From Sphaerosporella brunnea (taxonomy: Eukaryota; Ascomycota; Pezizomycetes; Pezizales; Pyronemataceae): 64,000 nt of DNA. Of the stretch, positions 9,882 through 18,992 are shown one piece after another. The notes under the pieces were generated by a model. That model made no database searches. It was not told the DNA's origin and saw nothing but the letters and a program-made list of their open reading frames with translations. The position numbers and the translations under genes are program-made. The stretch is taken from the NCBI GenBank assembly GCA_008704415.1, contig VXIS01000090.1, positions 81,547-145,546 on the forward strand, read 5' to 3'. Numbering within the stretch: the first letter of the stretch is position 1; the number at the start of each line of letters is the position of its first letter.

Positions 9882-11587
9882 TGGCTTCTCAACAACCTTT
9901 TAGCCAGGCACCGCAACCTCCACCACAGAACTTGATTGCAGAGCCTATTCAACCCACAACCTCGCCATTTTCACATCCCAACCGGAACATATCTGGACAT
10001 CGGCTTCCTAAAAGAAAACCTCTAGGCAGTCTGGAGTCATCGGTTTCTTCCTCACGTCCACGACTTGAAGAAGACCCTCGTATCTATCTAAACAACATCA
10101 AAGATCCTACTGCCTTAAACTTTGAATCACTGGAAAGATATTCGAGCAAGCCAAAGAAAAAAATGTGCAGAGCACTGGAACAGTATTGGAAGAAAACTCC
10201 GACAAAAGTTATACACCTGGATGGAAAACAAGGAAGGTATTATTACAACCTTGCTTGGAACATCCGTCAGTCTCAAAAGAGCCAACCTCGTCTCTCTTCC
10301 TTCACCTCAACTCTTGACCTCTCAACCATACTCAGTCCGGTTGTGCAGGTGAATGATGCTGAGGGACTACCATTAGTCATCAAATGTGGTGAAGCTCTCA
10401 CAACGGATGTTCTTCATGGTAATATTGGGCAAAGGGTGATGAATGCGGCCTTGGAGTTCTGTCGGCACACTGGAGGTGGTGGGATTGATAAAGTTCGACA
10501 TACTCCTCACGTCAACGGAGTTGCTTTGTCAGCAGGAAATGCTGAAACTGCGGCTGATCGATTCCAGAGTGGTACTGCTGGTCTTGGTGTGGCTACTGGT
10601 ACTTCTACGGCTGGTGCTTCCACGGCTGGTGCTTCCACGGCTGGTGCTTCTACGGCTGGTGCTTCCACGGCTGGTGCTTCTACGGCTGGTGCTTCCACGG
10701 CTGGTGCTTCCACGGCTGGTGCTTCTACGGCTGGTGCTTCTACGGCTGGTGCTTCTACGGCTGGTGCTTCCACGGCTGGTGCTTCCACGGCTGGTGCTTC
10801 TACCACTGGTGCTGGTGCTTCTACGGCTGGTGCTTCCACGGCTGGTGCTTCTACGGCTGGTGCTTCTACGGCTGGTGCTGCTGCTGGAAGACCCTCAAGT
10901 GGTGCTACTGCTGCTGGCCAACCAAATGCTGAGCGTAGAAACCGGTGTCAACACATATTTCGAGCTCATGCAGCAAGAATGGACGTTAGGGTCAGCAGGC
11001 CACATGAAGGCAAGGTGCTAAAACTGTACCACGGCCCACAATCCATATTGGATACAAGAGAGAAGGCGGATCAACTCATTGCATTTTTGCATCGGTTAGC
11101 TCCTTTAACTCAGATACAAGATGCTTGCTTTCAGCACTTTCTCCCTGAAGATCATAAACTGTACCTCATGATTGCAAAATCATTGAACAAAACAATTCTT
11201 GATCTTGACAGCAAGGATCCTTATCCAGTGCACTTTGGCTGCTGGCCTGCAAGGTCTATAGTTCTTAATTCCCCTACAGCCATGCATCGGGATACTGGAG
11301 ATGCTTGTTGGGGTTTTTGCTGTATTGTTCCACAAGGAAATTTCTCTGGGGGATTTTTATGTTTGCCCAGTCTCGGCATCAAATTACCGTGTCCACCTGG
11401 TAGTATTATTTTTCTCCGCTCTTATATTTTACCTCACTACATTGAAGACTGGTCTGGGACGCGGGTTAGTTTCATTAGTTTTTTACATCAAGATGTGGTG
11501 CAGTGGTATGAGGAAAACATCACCAAGCAGAGTGTTTTTCCTATTGAGAATATGCCTGAATTTTATCGCAATAGGCACCGTCATTAA
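9848..11587 (+). CDS. TET/JBP-like 2-oxoglutarate/Fe(II) dioxygenase
   Basis: Single-exon frame of 579 residues from MSNPLRMDRR; the same frame is open upstream to 9584, but only through the tandem array. Residues 1-70 are proline-rich with a basic PKRKP patch. A low-complexity GASTA region spans roughly 250-346. The C-terminal catalytic fold shows the iron ligands H480-x-D482 (MHRDTGD) and H530 (ILPHYIEDW), the 2-oxoglutarate arginine R539 (SGTRVSF), and the strand NFSGGFLCLPSLGIKL before PGSIIFLRS. This order and spacing fit the fungal TET/JBP-type domain, whose known members oxidise 5-methyl pyrimidines in DNA. Substrate here is inferred. A related small-molecule dioxygenase is the main alternative. 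No intron was found. Its start lies inside a copy of a mobile-element repeat arm. Confidence 0.72.
   Translation: MSNPLRMDRRPLASQQPFSQAPQPPPQNLIAEPIQPTTSPFSHPNRNISGHRLPKRKPLGSLESSVSSSRPRLEEDPRIYLNNIKDPTALNFESLERYSSKPKKKMCRALEQYWKKTPTKVIHLDGKQGRYYYNLAWNIRQSQKSQPRLSSFTSTLDLSTILSPVVQVNDAEGLPLVIKCGEALTTDVLHGNIGQRVMNAALEFCRHTGGGGIDKVRHTPHVNGVALSAGNAETAADRFQSGTAGLGVATGTSTAGASTAGASTAGASTAGASTAGASTAGASTAGASTAGASTAGASTAGASTAGASTAGASTAGASTTGAGASTAGASTAGASTAGASTAGAAAGRPSSGATAAGQPNAERRNRCQHIFRAHAARMDVRVSRPHEGKVLKLYHGPQSILDTREKADQLIAFLHRLAPLTQIQDACFQHFLPEDHKLYLMIAKSLNKTILDLDSKDPYPVHFGCWPARSIVLNSPTAMHRDTGDACWGFCCIVPQGNFSGGFLCLPSLGIKLPCPPGSIIFLRSYILPHYIEDWSGTRVSFISFLHQDVVQWYEENITKQSVFPIENMPEFYRNRHRH
10599..10880 (+). 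repeat. 15-base coding minisatellite
   Basis: About 18-19 copies of GGTGCTTCYACGGCT encode Gly-Ala-Ser-Thr-Ala inside the dioxygenase gene. One unit is interrupted (TTGAGAS). The copies are nearly identical, which indicates recent expansion. The reverse strand is also open (EAPAV repeat), a by-product of the 15-base period. Confidence 0.9.
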
Positions 11588-11726
11588 TAAAATGATTTTC
11601 TTTCTCTGTATTTCTTATGTTTTTTTTTTGGTAAATCTAAAGCCTAAAAACCTTCCACCGCTCTATCCCCACCAGCTTCGCTTAACCTACAACTCAATCC
11701 ATCGCACACCGACCAAAAAGATTCAT
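11588..11726. other. Spacer between dioxygenase gene and piggyBac unit
   Basis: AT-rich 3' flank of the dioxygenase gene with T-rich stretches near 11622; likely terminator and polyadenylation region. Nothing coding is supported. Confidence 0.4.
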
Positions 11727-12055
11727 GCGCCGAGCCCCTGTCCTTCCTTCCTGCCATGCTGAAAGGCCAATTCTTGTCTTCCTTTGGATGTAGGTCCCGG
11801 AATTCGTCTTGCAGTGGGCGGAAAAAGAGGAGGCTTTTCAGTATGAGCAATCTATGAAGGACAGACAGAAGGCCATTGGCGCGCGGTGCTGTGTATTCTG
11901 GGTACGCTTCCCCTTTAATAACTTTGTCAGTTTTCACAGGATTGACTTGGGGTTTCAAGCTGCAGATTACCTATTCTCCACATGGCACACTCCAAACCCC
12001 TGAACCCGTTTTTCATCACACGCTGAGTCCTGGGCTGAGTCTCCAAGTTTGAATA
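11727..12055 (+). repeat. Left inverted-repeat arm
   Basis: Reads inward from GCGCCGAGCC through the TTTTCAGTATGAGCAATC block, then the core AACTTTGTCAGTTTTCACAG and GATTGACTTGGGGTTTCAAG, and CTGCAGATTACC. The reverse complement matches 16830-17175 along nearly its full length with scattered substitutions. Confidence 0.8.
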
Positions 12056-12795
12056 CGTAAAGCCACGGAGCGAGCATAAGATTTGGTCTATCTACACAGT
12101 TGCTACACAATTCATACACATCAGTGCTCCTTGCACTCCCTTCAAAACCAAACTTCGATGAAACCAGACCCATCCAAGCAAAACTAAACGCCCTCAAGAC
12201 CGACCCATTCAAGCAAATCTAAATACTATCAAGATCGAACAATCCAAGCAAAATCAAACGCTGTTAACACCTGACCCGGGAGTTTCCCTACTTACCTTAA
12301 AGGTTTTGATCACTAGCAACTCAAAGCCACTGATCAGAAATCTCAGTCTTTCGTCTGCGACCAAATCATAAGATTTCTGATTTAGGCACTAAAGCACCAG
12401 GGACAGAAAGCTCCTCCTCCAAAGGAAGAGAAAACAACCCTTTAGTTTACCGTCATTTCGGACATCTTGCCGGCAAATAAAGAAGTGACCCACGATAGGT
12501 GATACAAAATTGACCGTCCAACCTTTTGCCCACGCTCATATCAGATTAACCCTGAGAGCGGCCTTACAGACTTGGGAGCTGGAAAAGTACTGTCCGTAAC
12601 ACCACACGCAATACAAACCACTGGAGGAGTATGATGTAGCACTGTATTGATCCACATGCTCATACCCGAGCTCACATCAGATAAACTCAGGGGGCAGCCT
12701 TACAGACCGACCAACAACCAATGCTCACATACTCTGGCCTGCGGTCACCTCAACGGTACAAGTAAGGACTGGCGCCCCGGGTTCTAAATCAAATG
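12056..12795. other. Non-coding interior of the piggyBac unit
   Basis: No gene seen. Two related blocks around CTCATATCAGATTAACCCTG (12536) and CTCACATCAGATAAACTCAG (12670), both followed by CAGCCTTACAGAC-like sequence, form an imperfect direct repeat. Short repeats of CCAAGCAAA(A/T)C occur near 12170-12250. Confidence 0.5.
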
Positions 12796-13425
12796 TTAGT
12801 TGAGAAAGTGGTATGTCAGTGTTGGGAATACATGCACCGCCTCCTTCTTCCATCTCGCACCCTGCCGCTGCGAATCTAGTATCCGGGTTTTCAACCTATC
12901 TTGCTCCTCCCGGAGCAGGCGATTGTCCTCCAGGACCTCGCGATTTTGCGCCTGCAGGTGTGCCACCTCCCGCTGGAGGTTCTCCACCTTTGTCCGCCAT
13001 TGAGCCTCATGACGGGCAAGTTCATTCTCCCATTGCTCCTGGAGGAAGCGCTCCCGGACGGCCTGGTCCTGTTGGACCGCTGCTGGTACATGAGAACAGA
13101 GGAAGGAAAGATACTCCTGCTGTTGCCTTTGGTGAAGCACGCCGAGGTGGAAAATCCGATCTAGTGCTGGACCGGAAGCGGAGGGAGTGGCGGGAGCAGC
13201 AAGGGCAGGAGCAAGAGCGAAAGGGGCCAGATCGGGAGCAAAAGTGGTAGGAGCGACAGGAGCGGGAGCAGGAGTAGGAGCAGCAGCAACAGCAGCAGCC
13301 GAAGTGGTGGGGATAACTGGAGTAGCAGACATCGTTTGAGGTGATATTCTGATGCGTTTTTGTAATCGGGTAAACTGAGATGGTTTTTGTCTGGATTTTG
13401 ATATCTTACGGCGTGTTTTGTTCAT
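12796..13425 (-). CDS. Coiled-coil protein of the piggyBac unit
   Basis: Not recognised as a named family. Uninterrupted frame of 209 residues from the ATG at 13425 (MNKTRRKISK); a later ATG at 13332 (MSATPVIPTT) would give 178. The first 35 residues are strongly basic (KSRQKPSQFTRLQKRIRI), like a nuclear signal. Residues about 35-85 are an Ala/Pro-rich linker. From about residue 130 onward there is a long charged coiled coil with LQREVAHLQAQNREV and EDNRLLREEQDRLKTRI heptads. It is transcribed divergently from the transposase, 392 bases away. An accessory DNA-binding or transposition partner is a guess from position only. Confidence 0.6.
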   Translation of the reverse strand: MNKTRRKISKSRQKPSQFTRLQKRIRISPQTMSATPVIPTTSAAAVAAAPTPAPAPVAPTTFAPDLAPFALAPALAAPATPSASGPALDRIFHLGVLHQRQQQEYLSFLCSHVPAAVQQDQAVRERFLQEQWENELARHEAQWRTKVENLQREVAHLQAQNREVLEDNRLLREEQDRLKTRILDSQRQGARWKKEAVHVFPTLTYHFLN

Positions 13426-13539
13426 GGTAAGGCAGAAAAAAAGCTGTGCCAGGTGACAGAGGACTGAGTTTATTTTGTGCTTGCTACTCATACTGTTCAC
13501 CGTGCACAGGTGTACTGTTCCATCCAAGTTCAGCCTTTA

Positions 13540-13720
13540 CTCTGCGCCACGGATTCAGGTGTATTGTGAGCTTGCAATACTCAAAAGAGCAAGCGAGCCG
13601 GCCCACACCAGGTTCTGTGTCTCGGATTCAGCTAGTCTTCAGCTGGGTTTACCGGCTTGCAATACCAAAAAAGGAAGCGGGCCGGTTCATCCCGTATGTT
13701 GGTTCGGATTCAACATCCTT
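13540..13720. promoter_or_regulatory. Iterated motifs in the divergent promoter
   Basis: Between the coiled-coil gene and the transposase, CGGATTCA recurs at about 13551, 13622 and 13704. The block GCTTGCAATAC...AAGC..GCCGG occurs twice (about 13571 and 13653) with an 82-base spacing. Such iterons are plausible binding sites for a self-regulating element protein; that role is inference. Confidence 0.45.
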
Positions 13721-13817
13721 AAGGGGTAAAGTCTTTTGGATATTCGCGGAATCTACTTAATTCCCACTTCATATTCCCCATCTGGCATCAAACACGGGGT
13801 TTATATTTTGCCATATT

Positions 13818-16292
13818 ATGCATCCTGCAATTCATCGTGTACACCTTACAACAACAATGACCACCACCATGCAAACTCCAGCGGCTATTGATGACGACGT
13901 ATTAATGCAGGCAGTCTATGATGACCATATTCAGAATGACTGCAGCGGTGATGAGGAGGAGAACAATGAGGAGGAAGATAGTGAGGAGGACAATGAGGAG
14001 GACAATGAAGAGGAGGAGATGGATGAAGGAGAAGACGATGAAGGTTCAGAAATGTGTGAAAGTGTTTGCGGGTATGAATTGGAAAGGCCACAGAAGAGGA
14101 AACGGAACACAGAATTTGAACACGACAACGATAACGAATGGTTACCTGACCCGGTTACACACCTTCCGCCATCTCTTGATCGCACTCTCGATCAAGCCGA
14201 CGACAATTTCGACCCGATCACAAAGGAGACGTGGCCTGATGTGTACATTCCGCCATCTCTCGGCAATGCGTTTGCAGAAAATGGTGAGGAGGAAAAATTT
14301 ACTCCTTTCCAATCTCCACATTCCCGCCACAATGCAACGTCCAACCTACCTCCCAATCACAAAAGCAGTAGTCCGTTAGCGTTCTTCCATCTTTATTTTC
14401 CACAAAGTGTAATGCAGCAAGTGGCGGCTAACACAAATTCTTATGCGGAATTGAAACGCACATCCAATGGCAAGCCACAACAAAGACCATGGAAAGACAC
14501 AACTTCCAGTGAGCTTTACCGCTGGATTGCTCTCCTGCTCTACATGTCAATCGTGAGGAACAGTGGGAGTGAAAAATGTGTGGAGGATTACTGGTCTCTT
14601 CCAAAAGAAGACAACTTTGTCGAGACAATTCATCGTCCAATGCAAGATGGAGGGATTTCACTAGTACGATTCGAGCAAATCAAGCGGTTCTTGCATATCT
14701 CTCCACCGGAAAAGACACCTGCTGTTCCAGCCCAACCATCTTCTGGTCGCCGACGCAAAAAAAATACACAACCATCCGTGTATGATAAGCTAGAGCCTCT
14801 TGCATCGCAGGTGGTTCAAAGCTCTAAAGACTATCTCATGCCAGCTACCGAGCTTTCTTTAGATGAGATGATGATCAAATTCAAAGGGAAAAGCGCCGAT
14901 ACGAACATCGTTAAGAACAAGCCAATTAAAAGAGGACACAAGATCTTCGCTCTTTGCTGGAGAGGGTACACTTGGGATTGGCGATACAGCTCTCGTACAA
15001 GGGGGATCATCAATGTTCCATCCAAAAAAAAACCTCGACGGATTCAAGTTAGTGAAGATGAGAAAAAGCTCACCAACACGGCCAAAATGGTACTAGAGCT
15101 CGCCGAAACTCTGCCGGAAGACAAATTGTTCCACATCTACATGGACAATTACTTCACCTCGGTACCTCTTCTTCAGGCTCTTCGAAGGCGTGGCATTGGG
15201 GCCGCTGGAACCGCGAGACAAAATGCGAACGGGCTTCCAAAAGAATTCACAGCGGCCAAGAAAAGGAAAGCGAATTTTGTGTGGAATACCCTAAAAGCAA
15301 AACTGGTAGGAGACAAGCAGGTGTTGGCCTTCCAATGGATAGATAATAATTATGTCAACTTTCTGACAACTATCCACAAAGTCAACGGCCGACCAAATTA
15401 TGTGGTATGTAAAAGGAGACGCCCTGCCGACAAGAAGAAGGACAAACTTTCGACGAATGCTCGGAAACAGTTCAGGGAGGGAGAATATGTCAAGCTTTTC
15501 CCAATACCAAAGGCGATCTATCAGTACAACCACTTCATGGGAGGAGTTGATATTCACGATCAAAAGCGGGCCCACTTAACCACTCATCTCAGAACTCGAA
15601 GAAATTGGCTCTGTCTTTTTTTTTGGCTGCTTGATCTTATTGTCATCAACGCACATATTCTGTATCAGATAGCATATCGAGAAGCGCAGCAAGTAGAAGA
15701 GCGACAAGCACAGCGAGAAGGACGAGAAGTGAAAAAACCAAAAGAAGGCATGCTCACCCACAAGCAATTTCGTATGCGCCTTGTACGAGAGCTTATTCAG
15801 TCTTATCGTGACGACGCAGAAACCTCTGTGCAAGAAGCGAAGAAGTCTGCTGCTAAAAAAGGGTAAGTCAGCTTTATTCCAATGTATGTAGACAGAACAG
15901 AGACTTACCAACTCGGAATTTGTAGTGCGCAAAAGCTACATCTCGGTGGGCTAGACAAACCTCTTCCATCTGGCGATCACCAGCCAAGCAAGTTCCACAG
16001 GAAAGGGCCTTGCGCATTGTGCAAGCTTTGTCGACAACTAAGCGACGCTGAGAAACCTGTAAGGCAAGTGCTGGGAGATATTTTGCCCAATGCAATGACG
16101 ACAAGGCCCGCAAAATGGAATCCAAAACACCATCACAACTATGATTGGCAACCGGGTGGCACTGGAAAAAGACCGACAGAAACAGTATGGCATTGCGACC
16201 TCTGTAATGTCCATCTTTGCCCGAACAAGTGTTTTGCAATATATCATGAGAAACGACGAGCGGGAGTATCGCTCGAGTTTGACGATGGTTGA
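13818..16292 (+). CDS. piggyBac transposase, apparently intact
   Basis: DDE_Tnp_1_7-family transposase of 803 residues in two exons, 13818-15862 and 15926-16292, joined by a GTAAGT...TAG intron whose phase restores the frame. After an acidic Glu/Asp tract (residues about 38-80), the catalytic acids are present: D349 in LSLDEMMIKFKGK, D443 in IYMDNYFTS, D578 in MGGVDIHDQ, with D581 in the same loop. Exon 2 supplies the C-terminal Cys-rich domain: CALCKLC, then WHCDLCNVHLCPNKC followed by a histidine, with an insert of about 50 residues between the halves. No stop or frame break was found. It sits between inverted repeats and opposite a coiled-coil gene. Confidence 0.92.
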
Positions 16293-16384
16293 GTTTAAAA
16301 TTGTTTTGCTTTGAAGGTTCAGTCTCGGCGGCATTGGGTCTCTTCTTCTCGTCGTCTTGACGGCGTTCGGTCTCTTATTCTTGT

Positions 16385-16530
16385 GGTCTCGACGGCATTG
16401 TGTGGTTTGGTCTCAGCGGCATTGTGTGGTTTGGTCTCAGCGGCATTGTGTGGTTTGGTCTCAGCGGCATTGTGTGGTTTGGTCTCAGCGGCATTGTGTG
16501 GTTTGGTCTCGGCGGCATTCTTGTGTTTCG
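16385..16530 (+). repeat. 24-base tandem repeat
   Basis: About five near-perfect copies of a 24-base unit containing GTGTGGTTTGGTCTCAGCGG, 3' of the transposase gene. The flanks (from about 16318) carry degenerate copies with CTCGGCGGCATT and GTCTTGACGGC. Frames through it are artefacts. Confidence 0.85.
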
Positions 16531-16829
16531 GCTTTTGGTCTCAGCGGCTTTTGGTCTGCTTGCATGGTTTAGTCTTGGCGGTCTTTGTGGAAAAAGGAAC
16601 ACCTATGGTGTGTGTGGACGGGATGGGAATGAAATTAAACGAACGGTTACGAGTGCACCAGTCTCCAGACAAAACATAGACTTGTGAACCGCGCAGTGCA
16701 AGTTCCCAAGTCTAAGAATTACAAGCGCTGGCTACCAGTGGTGCTGCAACTGAACGCGTAAAAGAAAACTCCAAGTCAATCGGATAAAAACTGACAGCCT
16801 AGTTGTGGTCGGAAAAGCGTACTCAAAAC

Positions 16830-17175
16830 ATAGAGACTTGGCACAGGACTCGGCGTGCGCTGCAACACAGGTTTGGGGGTTTGGAACGTGGAATGTGGAA
16901 CGTGGAGCGTGGAGCATTGAGAATGTGGTGGGTAATCTGCAGCTTGAAACACCAAGTCAATTCAGTAAAAACTGACAAAGTTATTGAAGGGGAAGCGTAC
17001 CCAGAACACACAGCTCCGCGCGCCAATGGCCTTCTGTTTATCCTTCATAGATTACTCATGCTGAAAAGCCTCCGCTTTTTCCACCCACTGCAAGGCGAAT
17101 CCCGGGACCTACATCCAACGGAAGACAAGAATTGGCCTTTCAGCATGGCAGGAAGGGAAGACAGCGGCTCGGCGC
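16830..17175 (-). repeat. Right inverted-repeat arm
   Basis: Inverted partner of the left arm; includes GGTAATCTGCAGCTTGAAAC, GTAAAAACTGACAAAG and AAGACAAGAATTGGCCTTTC. A shorter GTGGAACGTGGA-type repetition at 16879-16915 is private to this arm. Confidence 0.8.
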
Positions 17176-17239
17176 AGGACTCGGCATGGAACGTGACACG
17201 GGTTTGGGTGTTTGGAGTATGGAGCATAGAGGATACGAT

Positions 17240-17355
17240 GCGGTGGGTAATCTGCAGCTTGAAACACCAAGTCAATCCAGTGAAAACTGACAAAGTTATG
17301 GTCGGAAAAGCGTACTCAAAACACAGCGGCACGGCACAGCGGCTCGGCGTGCAAC
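17240..17355 (-). repeat. Second, partial right-arm copy
   Basis: GGTAATCTGCAGCTTGAAAC and CAAGTCAATCCAGTGAAAAC recur 315 bases after the same motif in the main right arm, followed by GGTCGGAAAAGCGTACTC, which is also found at 16808. At least three minus-oriented cores therefore lie on this side (16741, 16932, 17247). Confidence 0.7.
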
Positions 17356-18264
17356 AGATCGTATGGTAGAAGGTCGCGCGAAGTGGCGGGGATGGAGCGG
17401 TACAAGGTCGCGTGGGTGTGGAGAAGGAGACTGTACTGAACGTTAGCAATTATCGCACGAAACGTGGGAACCTGCTGAGCACAAACCGTACTTTAGAGCT
17501 ACCAGCACATAGACCAGTGCACCGCATACTGCAAGAGTGCAAGCGTATGGAAAGCTCACTAAATTCTGTCTGCCGCCGCTGAGGTTTGGTGGTAGTGGTG
17601 GTGGTGCGCGTTCGAACCCGTGCAGCCAGACGCGCAGTCAGATACACACGTGATATTTTTTATCTACATTGCACTCACTGCATCTCACTCGATCTTCCAT
17701 TAACCGTCGCCCCCCTCTGGCTCTGGCGGTGGCTTGGCACCGGAAGATGGGATAGTGACTCTTTCAGGCTTTCCTGCCCTACACAACTACGCACTTCAAT
17801 CTAGCATGCCTCGCAATCCGAATCCTGATATTCTCGAAGCGTTTGAGATTTTGCCTCCCCCAGTACCCACAATTTGAATGATAAAAAACGGCGCTGAGAC
17901 TGCAGACAAACTCTCCTACATCCATATCAATATGCACCTCTTGGAAAGGCCCAAGAGTTGAAATCAGCTGCAGGATAACCCCGACACCTGCAATTTGAAG
18001 CTCCTTGAGGAATATGAAGATAACGAAGAGGAACCGGCCTGGGTTCAGGATGGACACCTAGGGTCAATAAGAGAGGTTGCGTGAAAGGCGTGGGGGGAAC
18101 GCCAGCACCGACGTCTGGATGCGAAAACTCAAATATAAGTCCATCCTCACTAGCTGTCACTCACTCCCCCGCCTGCACTTTTACTTCACTCATACGCACG
18201 CTCGAAATGGTCTACGCTGCTACCTTGAGTTGCGGTCGGGACTCTCGTATTCAGTGCGGCAAAC
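17356..18264. other. Spacer between repeat block and LINE relic
   Basis: No gene supported. A frame near 18200-18300 reads CGRDSRIQCGKRGGWGHFTRAC, reminiscent of a zinc knuckle but with wrong spacing and no continuing frame. Confidence 0.4.
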
Positions 18265-18992
18265 GTGGCGGGTGGGGACACTTTACCAGAGCCTGCCGAC
18301 CTTCGTGCACAACTCATCCGGCCTATGCAGGCGTCAGAGGCGGTCACCTCTGGGGTCTTCGATGAGTGGGCCGCAATCAAGGCGTTCGACTTGCGAATAA
18401 GTCGGCATTTTGCCGCCCTAAAGGAAGGATACGATACCAGCGTGGCCAGCCTCGCCACAATGGTACTAGAGCTGAAGGCGGAGGTCGACAAGCTCACTGT
18501 TCAGAACGGAGAGCTTTTGACTCAGCTTGAGGGATCCACGGAACCCCGGACGACGATGAGTTCGAATGCGGCCTCCTAGACGCCGCCGCTATCCCCGTCC
18601 CCCACGGCGGTGACGCCGTCGGCACCAAACGACACGACGAAGTCTAAGCGTAAGTGCTCCGGGCCACCCAGCCCGGTACAGCAACCGACGAAGCACGCGC
18701 GGGAAATCTCTCCTCCCCCCGCCTTCATGCACTCGAAGCATGCAGGGCCGAGTGTCGCACCTTTTCCGGTGCGATCGACGCCGGACGCCCCAGAGGCGCC
18801 AGCTCCTCCCCATGAGGAGACTGAAGAGGGATGGAAGAAGGGTGAGGGAAAGAAGCGGAAAAGGCTTGCCCGCCGTACAACTAAAGAGAGAACCAAGGGC
18901 AGCGTCCCGTCCTGGGCTCAAGTGGCTCGGGGCGGGGGTGTGTGTGTCAACGTCTACATAGGCGGGGGCGCGGCCTACACCAAGTCTTACAA

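Larger units (their letters stand above)
11727..17175 (+). mobile_element. piggyBac-type unit bounded by long inverted repeats
   Basis: A 5.45-kb segment whose ends are inverted copies of each other (left 11727-12055, right 16830-17175), starting at GCGCCGAGCC on the left and ending at GGCTCGGCGC on the right. It contains a divergent coiled-coil gene and an intact-looking piggyBac transposase. Known piggyBac elements have short terminal repeats and TTAA duplications. No paired TTAA ends were found here, so the long inverted repeats may be sub-terminal, or may belong to an element into which piggyBac jumped. Confidence 0.6.

Noticed and set aside
10507..10839. Antisense frame of an EAPAV repeat
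   Set aside because: Mirror of the GASTA minisatellite; any 15-base in-frame repeat opens several frames.
12540..12560. TTAACCCTGAG as a piggyBac terminus
   Set aside because: It matches the expected TTAA-CCC pattern, but no inverted partner ending in GGGTTAA was found on the right side.
18200..18300. CCHC zinc knuckle of a gag protein
   Set aside because: Cysteine spacing (CGKRGGWGHFTRAC) is wrong and the frame does not continue.
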